NCBI GenBank assembly: GCA_021234155.1
Contig: JAJEKV010000001.1
Location: forward strand, 30,208,177-30,272,176
Direction of reading: 5' to 3'
DNA from: Isoetes taiwanensis
Lineage: Eukaryota; Streptophyta; Lycopodiopsida; Isoetales; Isoetaceae
DNA: 64,000 bases
The number at the start of each line of letters is the position of its first letter. Within the stretch, counting starts at the first letter, position 1. Position numbers and translations under genes: made by a program. Shown here piece after piece: positions 33,316-44,542 of the stretch. The notes beneath the pieces are model-generated. The model had not been told where the DNA came from. It did no database searches and worked only from the letters and a program-made list of their open reading frames with translations.

Positions 33316-34987
33316 CAAACTAAACTAACCTACCTACAAATTTCAAATAATCTTTTAACTAAACAAGCTTAAGGCAACATGTTGTTGCCAATACCTTTTC
33401 AAATGTAGGATATTGATTGGATTCAACAATTCTCTGCCATCAAGCACATCTTTTAGCCAATAAGAATCTTTCCCTATTGTGCCAATAACTTCAAAAGGCC
33501 CTTCCCAAAGATTTTCAAATTTAGCTGCTATGTCTTCCCTTGCTTTATTCCATTTCAAAACAAGCTCACCCAATTTGAGAGTACCCTGGAGTTTGTGAGC
33601 AGCCTTGAATGCCGCAATATCCTTAGCCTTTTTAATCATGACAGCATTTTTTGCCTCATACCTGTGCTCTTCAGCCTGCAGTAATCTCACACACCTTTCC
33701 TTTAAAGCATCATCCATTTCTAAGTATACTTGGTATGCTAGTCTGAGTGATGGAAGTTCCAATTCAATTGGCACTATAGATTCTATACCATAGATCAGAC
33801 TGAAAGGTGTATGTCTGGTGGAAGCCTTGATAGTAGTTCTATAAGCCCATAGTGCATCATGGAGTTTTAGGTGCCAATCTTTTTTTGAAATGCTGATAGT
33901 CTTATTCAGAATTGACTTAAGAACTTTGTTGGTTGACTCTGCTTGGCCATTGCCCTGAGGGTAATAGGCTGAACTTTTAGTGTGTTTAACCTTCAGAGTA
34001 GCTAGCAATAATGTAATGGTTTGACTCATAAACTGGCTTCTCCTATCAGAGATGATTTTGAAGGGAATTCCAAATCTGGCACAGATATTCTCATGGAGGA
34101 ATCCATAGGCATTTGCCTCCCTAAGGGGAATTGCTTCAGCCCATTTGGTAAAGTAATCTGTTGAGCTGAGGAAGGTGGATCTATTGGACCTATAAAATCT
34201 AGACCCCATGTCTGGAATGGTCCTGGAGAAGTTATAGCAGTGAGAGGGGCTGGTTACAATGTTCTCCTAACAAAAATTTGGCATTTATAACAACATTTTA
34301 TAACATCATAGCAATCTTTGAAAAGAGTGGGCCAAAAATAACCTGACCTCAAGATCTTTTTGGCAGTTGTGTCAGCAGCAAAGTGTCCACCACATATACC
34401 CTCATGACACGCCTCAATGATCATTTTGGCCTCCTCATAATCAGCACACCTCAACAATACTCCCTCCTTGTCAACCTTGCATAACACATCCCCAATCAGC
34501 CTGAATTTTTTACACTTCTCTTTAAACCTCCTTTCTTGATTGATGTTCAAGTTTTTTGGCACTTCATTGTTTTCAATATAATTCCTGATATCACATTGCC
34601 AGTCCAAATCTTTTTCATAAAAAACAACCAAGTTAGTAACACTATCAACATCATTTAGCCATTCTTGGTCTTCGTGTTCAAATAGAGCATAAGGTAGATA
34701 TGAACTAGGATTTTCAACTAAGTTCACCACTTTGATAGTAATGTTATAAGCCTGAACTTTACAAGCCCATCTACACAATTTTGCTTTTGGTTGTTTCTTT
34801 GCAAAGAGGAGAGATAGAGGGTTTTGCCTCATATAGACTTGAGTTTGGTTATTTTGTAGCAAATGTCCCTGCCTTTCTATCGAAAACATCAAAGCAGCTG
34901 CACTTTTTTCCAGTCTAGGATATCTTAGCTCAGTATCAGACCACATTTTGCTGGCAAAAGCAATAACATGGTGTTCTTGCAGCAATC
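33316..34987 (-). pseudogene. TE-C pol, C-terminal part: degenerate RNase H end and integrase
   Basis: On the minus strand, from 34985 the frame encodes the second half of the gypsy-type RNase H (HHVIAFASKMWSD), then the integrase zinc region (HEGICGGHFAADTTAKKIL, ~34410-34340). A frame change near 34250-34210 follows, then the DDE core (SDRRSQF, then GQAESTNK ~33950) and LWEGPFEV (~33500). The stop is at 33355. The G of the usual SDRG motif is R here. The upstream end at 34987 is cut by the C solo LTR. Frameshifts make it non-functional. Confidence 0.85.
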
Positions 34988-37538
34988 TGCTGCCATGCTA
35001 TGGCAGCATGGAAGAGCATGGCACATTTCACATTCTTATGCTCACACTTTGATTTGAACTTAGAGACACAAGGAGAATTTATCTTTGCACACTTTGAAGA
35101 CTTGAAGAGCAAGGTGAGGACATTTGACTTAGGTCACACAAGCAAGACATGAAGGAGAATCAAGCAAAGTTTGAAGATTTGAAGACCCCTTGAAGAGTTC
35201 TTGGTATGTGATGCTATGATTTGAGTTCTTGGCATAATTACACCCTTTGATTCCCATCCTACACCCTCCACACCCTTTACCATGAAAAAATGCTCATGAG
35301 ATCTTAAATTCCTTGCCTACATTTCATCTCCCAAGTCAAATTTGGCCTTGAAGATTTTTTCTAGTCAAAACTTCCCCTTTACATGTCATTCACATTCCAC
35401 ACACTTTCCATGCCATCACCATCTCATTCAAGTACAAGAACCCCACTTGACTTGGTCATACATATGGTCAAAGGTCAACTTCCTCTCCCTATAAGTAAAA
35501 AAAAGAGAGAATGCAAAAATTCCTAAGGGAAGCACCTAAAGTCAAAATTTGCCTAGAAAATGCAAATTATATGCATTAATGCCTAAATTGACCTATGACA
35601 ACACTCTAAAGAGGCCAAGTCACCATACATGTCATCCACATTGCCATGTCATACCATGCACGTGTCACCCAATTGAAATTCTATTTTTGCAAAAGATCTT
35701 CAAATTACATGGTTGAATCCATAAGGGAGACACATCATCATGCCACATCATCACCAACACCTCCACATCATCATCTACTTGTCATACACATCATGTCCAC
35801 CTCATCCAAAGTTTTTGACTAGAAAAAATATTCTTAGCCAAGTTGTTTGACACCTCACCATCCTTGTTTGCCATGTCACCATTACATTGCCAACTCATCA
35901 TGCCCTCTTGCCACATCACCTTCCATACACACCATTTTAAGGCCAAAATTCAAAAGTTTTCATTTGCAAAAAAGATTCCAGCATCTTCTAGAGCATAAAA
36001 AAAGATTCTTTTTGCAAAAAAGAAAATAAAAAAAATCGTTCATCTTGGCCCTCAAATATAGTTTCTTGGGATTCGTGCCCTAGCCTATTTTACAAAAAAA
36101 AATTCCTATCTACCCCAAACCTATATTCCTTAGCCAATCACCCCTTGCCATGTCGAACATCCGGGTGTGTGGGGCAGTGGAGGTACCGAGGCCCACGTGG
36201 ATATTACACGTAAATCTTAATAATATTGAATTTGTTATTTGTTATATACCTTGGTCGTCCAGACCGAGTTGGGCCTATGGGATATTTGATCAGAACTGCT
36301 AAGAACCCTAAATCCGGGAAATGCCAAGATCCGTCTAATTCGCCCGAAACAACCATGTAATCATAACTCTAAGCCGCCGAATTACCTTGTATAATGTCAA
36401 GAATGCATCACAGAAGCAAAAAGACAGAGAATCGAACCGAATTAGCCAAGAATGGAACAGAACAGGGGAATTTTAAAAGGGGCTTTTGTACTCAGAGAAA
36501 TTCCGAGGGCTTTGAGGGGAAGAAGTGATTGATTACCTTGAAGAAGGCTTGAAGATCTAGAGCTTGATTCCACCTTCCAAACACCTTATTCGACATGAAT
36601 TACTGATAAATTGATGTTATTTACTTGATTGTGTACCTCTTCAATCCTGTGCCCAAGACTTAGAGCTTGGTATTATTATTGTTTGCTTATGCGACACTGA
36701 GTTAAATGAAAATCTGAGCTTTGTTGAAGAATTTATCACTAATTCCTACCGATTTGTGTGACATATATCATTCTCATACATTGTTAAGGCTCTGCATATC
36801 ATTTAGAAAAGGAAGAATAGTGGGAGCATTGCATATGAACATTTGTAGCACAGATACATGAGAATTATTAAGCCCGCTTGATTCTTTTGCATAGATCCAA
36901 GTCTGTACTATAGATTCAAGGATCTGTTGAGTGCAAATCCTTACTCATATTCTGATCAAGTGGACCTTGCCAATCCTTTCTCAATCATTCCAGGCATTGA
37001 TATTCCACAAAATAGCAAAAAAAGAAACATTTGAACATCTAGCAGAGTCAAATTCATTTACTGTTCTTATCTTATAACAGACAGTTGTCAAAAAATCAAA
37101 AATTTCAAACTGAAACATATCTTTCTGCAAAGGGCTTTCAGGTACATTGTGTGCAGGCATTTTAGAGAGTGTTGGAAGTCTCAGATCTCAAAAAACGAGT
37201 TGATAATTCTAGCTCTCTGCCAGAGGTATTGACCAGAAATTGACCCGGCCAGGATTGCTTATTTGACAAGCTTGCCATCATCAAAATTCATCTGACTTTT
37301 TTGCCAATATCCCCGAGGTATTGTGCAGTTCTAGAATCAAGAACCAGGAGCAAAATCCCATTAATTTGCATTTGGCATGCATTTTGGCAAGGCAGACTTT
37401 TTTCTGTTTTGGGAAAGCTGTTCTTAGCATCTGTTTGAGCTTTCTTCTTGGATTATTTGCACTCAGAGTGGTTGCCGCAAGCAACATGGAGGTTCTAAAC
37501 CACTGAGATTGAAGGTTTTGCCAGGAACACCTTCAACA
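34988..37538 (+). mobile_element. Family C solo LTR inside TE-C pol
   Basis: A 2551-bp LTR in plus orientation within the minus-oriented TE-C. It starts TGCTGCC-7 nt-GGCAGCA and ends CCTTCAACA. The flanks CAATC (34983-34987) and CAATG (37539-37543) are a target duplication with one change; the two sides read on in the RNase H sequence of TE-C. It has a G-box CACGTG (36194-36199), TATATACCTTGG (36243-36254), the U5 hairpin (GTTGC-CGCAA-GCAAC) at 37471-37485 and the 11-mer TGGAGGTTCTA at 37487-37497. Confidence 0.9.
36194..36254 (+). promoter_or_regulatory. Family C LTR promoter candidates: G-box and TATA box
   Basis: CACGTG at 36194-36199 (a plant G-box core, bound by bZIP or bHLH factors in known promoters) lies ~45 bases upstream of TATATACCTTGG at 36243-36254. 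The G-box is also in the TE-C 3' LTR (20227-20232, minus). The TE-C 5' LTR (41164-42723) lacks this segment. Confidence 0.4.
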
Positions 37539-38516
37539 CAATGCAACACCAATTGCCCTTTTAGTGACAGTAATATAGGCTTTAAAAGGCTTCTCTAAGT
37601 TGGGGATTTTAGCATAATAGAATGGCAGATGGTATTGATGATTTTATCAAAGGATTCTTGACACTCTTCATTCCAATCAATCAGAATATGTTTGCTTTCA
37701 CTTTTGGAAAATTTCCCAACCTTTGTGAGGTTAGAAATTGGATTCATAGTGTGTGAAAAGTGAGGAACATACATTCTTAGAAAACTAGTCATTCCTATGA
37801 AGCTTTTTACCTGTTTGAGTGTTTTCGAAGGAGCCAGTTCTTCAAACCCTCAACTTTAGCTTCTGGCACCTGAATACCTTTTGTAGACACTACATGACCA
37901 AGCAATTCTCCTCTTGAGCATAAAAAGACACATTTTTTTGGGTTTAAGCTGACACCTCCTTTCCTGCACAAGGTAAATAATTTAGTCAGAAAATCAAAAT
38001 GATTTGTGAGGGAAGTTCCCAAGCGAAGATCATCCAAGAAGACACAAAATGCACTTGAGGGCCCTTTGGAAAGTTGCAGATGCATTCATTAATCCAAGGG
38101 GCATCCTCTTCATGGCAAATGTTCCCCAAGGTGTAATGAATGAGGTCTTTGGCTGATCTTCCTCCTTTATGCTTATTTGGTTCAAACCTGAAAAGCCATC
38201 TAATAAAGAATACATTTCCTTGCCTGCAACAACATGTAAAACTTCCTCCAAAAAAGGCAAAGGGTAGGAATCTTTAATGGTAGCTTTATTCAAGTCCCTA
38301 TAGTCAATGCAAATCCTTATAGTTTTATTTTTCTTTTCTACTGGCACAATGCAAAGTAGCCACTCAGGATTTACAATCTCTGCAATCACACCTGCATCCT
38401 TCATTTTATACAATTCCTCTTTGATTAGGCTTTTGAACCACATGTTTCATACCTTCCTTGATTTTTATCTCAAACTCACATATCCTTTTATCAACACTAA
38501 CTAACTCATCATAGTC
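37539..38516 (-). pseudogene. TE-C reverse transcriptase and start of degenerate RNase H
   Basis: Minus strand: RICIDYRDLNKATIKDSYP (~38310), SFITPWGTFAMKRMP (~38110), the LDD core (CVFLDDLRLG ~38035), KSFIGMTSFLRMYVP-like sequence (~37790) and the start of the gypsy RNase H region (AYITVTKRAIGVAL ~37570). Frameshifts near 38085-38030, 37807 and 37597. The left end is split by the solo LTR. Confidence 0.85.
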
Positions 38517-39818
38517 TCAGGCAAAAATATCCTTCAAATCATCAAAAAAATTAGTAACAAAGGTGTTATCCTCTTCTTTGAACAAGTCTCCAACATATAG
38601 AACTCTATCTAGAACCTTTTTGTTCAATTTAACTTCCTTTACCTGTTTCTCCTCACTGGCATTGATTACCAGAATAGAATAGAGTTGTTGCAGGTCCTTT
38701 TTCTCCAGTTCCTCTTCTTGAATTGCTCCCTCAGCCAAGTGCTCGAGAAGAACACCTTTGCAAAGTGCATCAGCTTCACCATTCTGTTCCCTTGGCACAT
38801 GACAAAGCCTCCAAGTCTTGAAGTTTTTTAATTCGCCCATAGCTTGATCCCTCAGTAAGATCATCTCTCCATTTTTGGCATGATATTCTCCCAATATTTG
38901 CCTGCAAACAAGCTAAGAATATCTAAAGATAACAACTTCATTAATATTCAAATTCTTAGCTTCTTGGAGGCCTGCTATCAGAGCCTCATATTCTGCCATA
39001 TTTGAGGTTGTATTAGGAAAAATTCTTCCTACTTTTGCAAGCAATCTATTAGAAGAATCTTTGAGGATAGCAGCAGAGGAAGCAACACTCAATCTTTTAG
39101 AAACACCACCATCAAACCATAAGTAAGCGAAATTTTCTTGTTTTGGCAAAGCTAGCTGCATGGGGAGTTCCAAATTGGATTTTGGATCAGTTGTATTTAA
39201 TTCCAACTCTCCACATGGGTTTGACAACATCATCTCTTCTTCTATGAAATTTAAGGCTTCAAATTCACCTACTTTGTTGTATAGTGTTACCTTTTTCTTA
39301 CCATTGAAAATAGTGCATTCCCCTTTTGACCAAACAGGCCTAGCATCAACTGTAGAAAGCCACTTCCTTCCCAAAAGCAAATCATAAATATCTGATTTCT
39401 CCTCTATCCCTTCAAAAGCAACCACAACAAAGTTAGCTGCAACAATAATACCTTCAACATCAATTGGTACATTGCTGACTATCCCTACAGGGTTGATTTT
39501 TGTGTTTGAGAAGGATTTCAAAACCATAGGAGCTTTCTTATCTATCTCGAGGCCACACATTCTCATAACATGATGGGGCATAACATTTAGAGGTGATCCT
39601 CCATCCAATAGAACTTTGGTTAAAATTTTCTTGCCCATTCTGGCAATGCAAGTGAAAGCCCCTGGGTCATAGCCTTCCTGAGTAAGCATGTGTTCCTCAA
39701 TATGATTGGTTAGAGCAAACTCATCTTCTTTGGTCAAATTGAGTGCCTTCTTCCTGTAGGATGGAGCTATTTTGAGCAGAGTCAACAAGTCAACACTAAT
39801 TTTAGAATTCTTAAGCAA
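38517..39818 (-). pseudogene. TE-C protease and plant-type RNase H
   Basis: Minus strand: protease with LLDGGSPLNVMPHHV (~39600) and LLLGRKWLSTVDARPVW (~39380). The plant-type RNase H follows with YLWFDGGVSKRLSVASS (~39125-39075) and SNMAEYEALIAGL (~39000). The third acidic motif reads IFRYS then a stop (~38913), so the usual GDS is lost here. The domain resumes at 38894 to HVPREQNGEADALC (~38790-38760). The same domain order as in TE-A and TE-B, before RT, shows it is a family trait and not a rearrangement. Confidence 0.85.
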
Positions 39819-41120
39819 ATACTCAAAATCTTCACTATATCTTTTTTCAAATATTTCTGAACAGGGGGTGGAGGCACACCCATATTTTGCTCGATTTCCT
39901 TGTGTCTTACAATATGGACATCCTCATTGGCTTGTGCTGACTCTTTCTCCTTTGCATTGTTCATTCCTCTTGTATGCACAGCCATAATTTCCTCCTGTTC
40001 TTCAATCTCCTGCACAAATCTGATGGAAGCATTTTGCTCATTAGATTTAGATTTTTCTTGCCTAGCAAAATACTCCTTTACACTACACCTATCCTCATAA
40101 TGTCCCACAGCTTTGCAAAATGCACACACAGGGCATTCCTTACCAAAATGCCCCTTCTTACCACATTTTGCACAAGGCCTATACCAGCAGTAATTAGAAA
40201 AATGAGTGTTTCTTGAACAGTGAGAACAGGGTGGATAAATTTTCTTTTCATATTTGGAGTTCTTCATCTCTTGAAGTTGCTTGGTCACCTCGCCTAAAGC
40301 CTCTGACACTTTGGTTATCTCAGCTCTCACATCTGCTACAGAACCCTCAGTATCCTCCACTTTTGTTTTTTTCTTTTTCTTCTGAATAGCATAAACTGGT
40401 ACAGGTCCTGGTCCTGGTCCCATGTATTCCTGCTCATAATTTGGAAAAAAAGGATCATGAGGTGAGTGCATATCATCTGGTAAGTAAGAAATCATATCTG
40501 CAATTTCAGTGGATTTAGTGAAAGCCTTGTATGTCGTGTCAAAGCCTTCTTGTTTTTGGATCTTAAGCATCTTCCTGTGTATTCTTGGTCTACTACTTAG
40601 ACCTCTGATAAAAGATGCTACAAGGTGTAAAGTATGGTTAGGAACTTGGTTAATCTGACACTTGACAGATAAAGATTAAACCTTTCCACATATTGGTGAA
40701 CACTCTCACCATGCTTTATATGAAAGCTTTGCAGTTCAAAAATCAAATTCTGAGGATCCGAAAGCTTACCAAACCTTGCCAAGAATTTCTTGACCAATTC
40801 ATCCCAAGAGTTACTAAACTCATAACATACTCAAGCCAAGCTCTAACCTCATCATTCTTGAAACACTTTTTAAACTCAGAGAATTTGCAACCTTTCTTGT
40901 GTCCATATTCTTGGTAATACTCCTCAAAAGTTTTTAGGAAATTGTTAGCATTCATGCTTGGATCAAAAGTAGGAACAGGAATTGGCATATTCAGTTCAAA
41001 ATAATGACAAGGCATACCTGTGTTTGCTTGTATACTCACACCAGGTGCCGCAGCAAAGGCTTCATGATTCTCCTGTGCTTCAGCATGCTCAGATGCTTCA
41101 TTAGTTCTCCTAGGAGCCAT
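39819..41120 (-). pseudogene. TE-C gag
   Basis: The ATG at 41120 (MAPRRTNE) is about 20 bases inside the primer-binding site. The capsid-like region (YFELNMPIPVPTFDPSMNAN) runs to frameshifts near 40743-40625. From 40570 the frame gives LPDDMHSPHDPFFPNYEQEY, a lysine-rich stretch, and zinc knuckles CAKCGKKGHFGKECPVC (~40170-40090). It shifts again near 39830 before the protease. Structural protein of the element, inactive here. Confidence 0.85.
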
Positions 41121-41141
41121 GAGTTCAAATTCCAGGAAAAT

Positions 41142-41160
41142 AATCTCGGTAGAACCTCCA
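41142..41160 (-). other. Primer-binding site of TE-C
   Basis: On the minus strand TGGAGGTTCTACCGAGATT starts three bases after the LTR end. It differs from TE-A and TE-B by T for C at base 8. The first 11 bases equal the 11-mer inside the family C LTR (TAGAACCTCCA on the plus strand at 41205-41215). Confidence 0.7.
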
Positions 41161-41163
41161 AAA

Positions 41164-42723
41164 TGTTGAAGGTGTTCCTAGCAAAACCTTCAACCTCAGT
41201 GGTTTAGAACCTCCAGGTTGCTTGAGGCAACCACTCTGAGTGCAAAAATCCCAAGAAGAATGCTCTAATAGTGATTAAGAACAACTTTCTCCAAAGAGAA
41301 AAAAGTCTACCTTGCAAGAATGCATGCCAAATGCAAACTAAAGGGATTTTACTCATCATTCTCGATTCTAAAGCTGCACAGGACTTTGAAGGATATTGGG
41401 AAAAAAATCAGATAGATTTTGATAATAGCAAGCTTGTCAAATAAGCATTCCTGACCAGGTCAATTTTTAGTCAATATCCCTGGCAGAGAGTTAAATTTTC
41501 AAACTCGATAAAGGTAGCTTCTGATGCTTGTGGCGGGGGGTGATTGGCTAAGGAATCTAGGTTTTTTTTTTTTTTTTTTTTTTGGGGTAGATAGGAAACA
41601 TTTTTTTGCAATATAAGGTCAGGCACGATTCCCAAGAAGTCATATTTGAAGGCCCAAATAAACGAGTTTTTTGAATTTCTTTTTTGCAAAAAGGATCTTT
41701 TTTTATGCTCTCAAGGATGGTGGAATCTTTTTTGCAAAAAAAGTTTTTTATTTTTTTTGCTTTGAAAAGGGGTATAAGAATGGTGATGTGGCATGTAAGC
41801 ATGATGAGTTGGCAATGTAAGGATGACATGGCAAGTAGGAGTGATGAGGTGTCAAGCAACTTGGCTAAGAATCTTTTTTCTAGTCAAAACATGAGAAGAT
41901 GTGGAGGTGATGTGTATGACATGTGGATGATGATGTGGAGGTGTAGGTGATGATGTGGCAAGATAATATGTCACCCTTATGAACTTATACACTTAAATTG
42001 AAGAATATTGCAAAGGATGGAATTCCAAAGGGTTGACACGTGTATGATGTGACATGGCAATGAAGATGACATGTATGGTGACTTGGCCTTTTTTGAATGA
42101 TGCCATAGGTCAATTTAAGTATCAATGCACATAATTTGCATTTTCTATGCAAATTTTGACTCTTAATTGCTTCCCTTAGGAATTTTGCAATCTCTCTCAC
42201 CATTTGACTTCTAGAGAGAGGAATTTGACCTTTGACCATGTGTATGACCAAGTCAAGGGGAGGTTTGTGCTTCAATGAGATGGTGATGGTATGGTATAAG
42301 TGTGTGTGGAATGTGGATGACATGTAAAGGATAGGTTTTGACTAGAAAAAAATCTTCTAGGCCAATTTGCCTTAGGAGATGAAATGTAGGCATGGAGCTT
42401 GGGTTCTCATGGGCATATTTCATGGTAAGGGGTGTGGACGGTTTAAGATGGGAATCAAGAAATGTAGTTATGCCAAGAACTCAAATAGTAGCATCACATA
42501 CCAAGAATTCTTCAAGGGGTCTTCAACTCTTCAACATTTGCTTGAATCATCTTCCATGACTTGTTTGTGTGGCCTTTGTCAAATGTCCTCACCTTGTCTT
42601 CAAGTCTTCTTATCAAAGTGTGCAAAGATGCATTCTCCTTGTATATCTATGTTCAAATCAAAGTGTGAGCATGAGAATATGAAAATGCGTCTTGCTCTTC
42701 CATGCTGCCATAGCATGGCAGCA
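41164..42723 (-). repeat. 5' LTR of TE-C, internally deleted
   Basis: 1560 bp, against 2375 and 2551 for other C LTRs. From ~41538 it is nearly identical to 20288-21427. The U5 side (41164-41537) resembles the solo C LTR more than the 3' LTR. A join at ~41537 (GCGGGGGG) removes the G-box/TATA part. A run of about 21 T residues is at ~41563-41583. The U5 hairpin GGTTGC-5 nt-GCAACC is at 41216-41232 (read on the plus strand). Confidence 0.85.
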
Positions 42724-43940
42724 GAAATATATCAAATGGACTTTGTGCTTTAACTCAAAAGAACCAACCTGAATAAAAAGAATATGAACCTCAAATCAAA
42801 GGACCATAAATAGACTTTGCACATTTAAAGCAAGAATTTTACTACATCAAATAAGCCTGGATGTCTTCACATAGAAGTACAGCATTTTCATAGATCCAGA
42901 AGTAGAATATAGATCATATATGTTCAGCTTCAAACATTCAGCATATTTGAACAATGCTTCCCAAGATCGCCTATGGCAGAATAACATATATTACAAGGTA
43001 ATGCAAATAGTTTATCATAATAGATAATTAGTCAAAATGATAGAGAGGAGCTCCCATAGATAAGATATAAATCTAGAAGATATAATTTAGAAATATCACC
43101 AAAAGTTGCAGCCACGATCACCTTGATTCAACTTAAATCGCATAGAAACAAAGAAAGCACAATAAGAGGAGAAGTTTGGTACCTGCAGCCATTCAGTACA
43201 CAGTTAGCTTGATAAAGATAACCATGCAAGGGCCAAAAGGTAGAATAAGCTTCTCGGTTTATCACATTTCACTTATTGTACCTTCTTTGCCCAACTAAAA
43301 TAAAAGCTAGAAGAAAGGTCCTTAGGCATGGTATCAAATGCATCAATAGCAACATGCCTTAAAGATGAAGCTAAAATGGCACAAAGTTCAATATGCAACG
43401 CATTTTGCATGAATGTTTAGCACAACTGCTTTAAGCACCCGGGGGGTTCACCTCTATGTAAAGGGGATGGATGTGTCATGTGCGTTCCCAGGGGTCGGGA
43501 GAAACCCCTCCGTATATGGCTTGTCCCCACAGTCTGGTGTTGGTGAAAAATAATACCTGATTCCATACTTTTACGCCTAGTCCAATCCCTATTGACCCTA
43601 CCCTTAACCGTATTTTTACGTCAAGTATATCACTAATGTAGCCTACCCTCTACCTTATATTTACATTCAACCTCCAAATTTTGCATAGGACTAGAGGACT
43701 GTAGAGCTCCTTGACATGAAGGATATGTTCCATAAGATCAATGTTTTTATATTATCTACTCCCAATTCACTTCTTAGTATTCTTCTATGCTTGACCCAAA
43801 CATGCTTAAAATTCAAGGCAATAGTTTAACTCAAGGTTTAGGGTTAAAGGTTTAGGGTTCAATGGTTCAATGGTCACATGGTCCCTCTTAGTTCAATGGT
43901 GGTCACTCAAAAAAAAAAAAAAGGGGGAACACCAACCAAC
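42724..43940. other. Intergenic DNA without a recognisable gene
   Basis: A+T-rich, no open frame of note. Two GGTTTAGGG motifs at 43835-43843 and 43849-43857 resemble the plant telomere repeat TTTAGGG, but they are isolated. A short C/G-rich stretch is at 43436-43525. Confidence 0.5.
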
Positions 43941-44075
43941 AGGGTTAATAGATTTTATTATTGGATTAATAGGGTTAATAGATTTTATTATTGGGTTAAT
44001 AGGGTTAATAGATTCCATTATTGGGTTAATAGGGTTAATAGATCTTAGGCTTAATAGGGTTTATAGATTTTATTG
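43941..44075 (+). repeat. 30-bp tandem repeat
   Basis: Units AGGGTTAATAGATTTTATTA plus TTGGRTTAAT repeat with a period of exactly 30 at 43941, 43971 and 44001. A shortened copy starts at 44031 and a degenerate one after it. It can be read through as VNRFYYWINR-type repeats, but the frame has no clear start and I regard it as non-coding. It lies 150-300 bp upstream of the small ORF at 44231. Confidence 0.9.
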
Positions 44076-44230
44076 TTGGGTGGCACATCTTTTAAGATTT
44101 TTCATTATGGCCAGGTTTTGGCGGGCATTATGGCATGCAACTATATATCTTCGGACCTCCATTTCCTTCGACCTCCATTTCCATTCTTCTATCCGGCTTC
44201 CACTTCTTCTACTTCTTTCAAGCTCTCGGA

Positions 44231-44542
44231 ATGGCCAGGACCAAGACCACTAGCAAAAAGCCACTGGATGAATCTGTCGGATCTGGATCTGTGGGTTCCG
44301 ACCCTTCCGACCATTCTGGCGGTTCTGGCACCACAATGAAAATTGTGGCTCGATTTTCCTGTGCAGAGGTGTCTCGCATGCGAGAACTAGGAGCTTACCT
44401 TTCTGAAAAGGTGCAGCAGTGGTTTGATCGGGTTCATGTCAATGAAGAGCGACTGCTGGATATGAAATTTTTTGCTGAAGGCAATGAACTCTACGTGGAG
44501 CTGAAGATGTGGACACGTCTAGTGGCTTCTTGGTCTGACTAG
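44231..44542 (+). CDS. Hypothetical 103-aa protein with an H3-like N-terminus
   Basis: I do not recognise the family. The ATG at 44231 is chosen because it has G at -3 and G at +4 and because the frame upstream is low-complexity. The product starts MARTKTTSKKP. The first residues after Met (ARTK) equal the N-terminus of histone H3, and the tail is basic like H3 but not homologous further on. A Ser/Gly-rich acidic linker (residues ~15-35) follows. The compact C-terminal part has IVARFSCAEVSRMRELG and YVELKMWTRLVASW. A TATATAT motif is at ~44141 and an A+T-rich stretch (ATATAATATAATATG) follows the stop. It could be a small gene or part of an unknown transposable element. Confidence 0.4.
   Translation: MARTKTTSKKPLDESVGSGSVGSDPSDHSGGSGTTMKIVARFSCAEVSRMRELGAYLSEKVQQWFDRVHVNEERLLDMKFFAEGNELYVELKMWTRLVASWSD

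Larger units (their letters stand above)
19053..42723 (-). mobile_element. TE-C: decayed Ty3/gypsy element split by two insertions
   Basis: On the minus strand the order is 5' LTR (42723-41164), primer-binding site, gag, protease, plant-type RNase H, RT, degenerate RNase H, integrase, 3' region and 3' LTR (21427-19053). Removing TE-B (22164-33310 plus one target copy) and the C solo LTR (34988-37538 plus one target copy) leaves about 10 kb. There are multiple frameshifts and stops. The two LTRs are nearly identical over their U3-side ~1.1 kb but clearly diverged towards U5. The outer 5-bp flanks differ (CACCC and GAAAT), so the element is probably a recombinant. Confidence 0.8.

Noticed and set aside
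43870-44253. 127-codon frame with IIGLIGLID repeats
   Set aside because: It is a readthrough of the 30-bp tandem repeat, which is divisible by three; no sensible start or domain.
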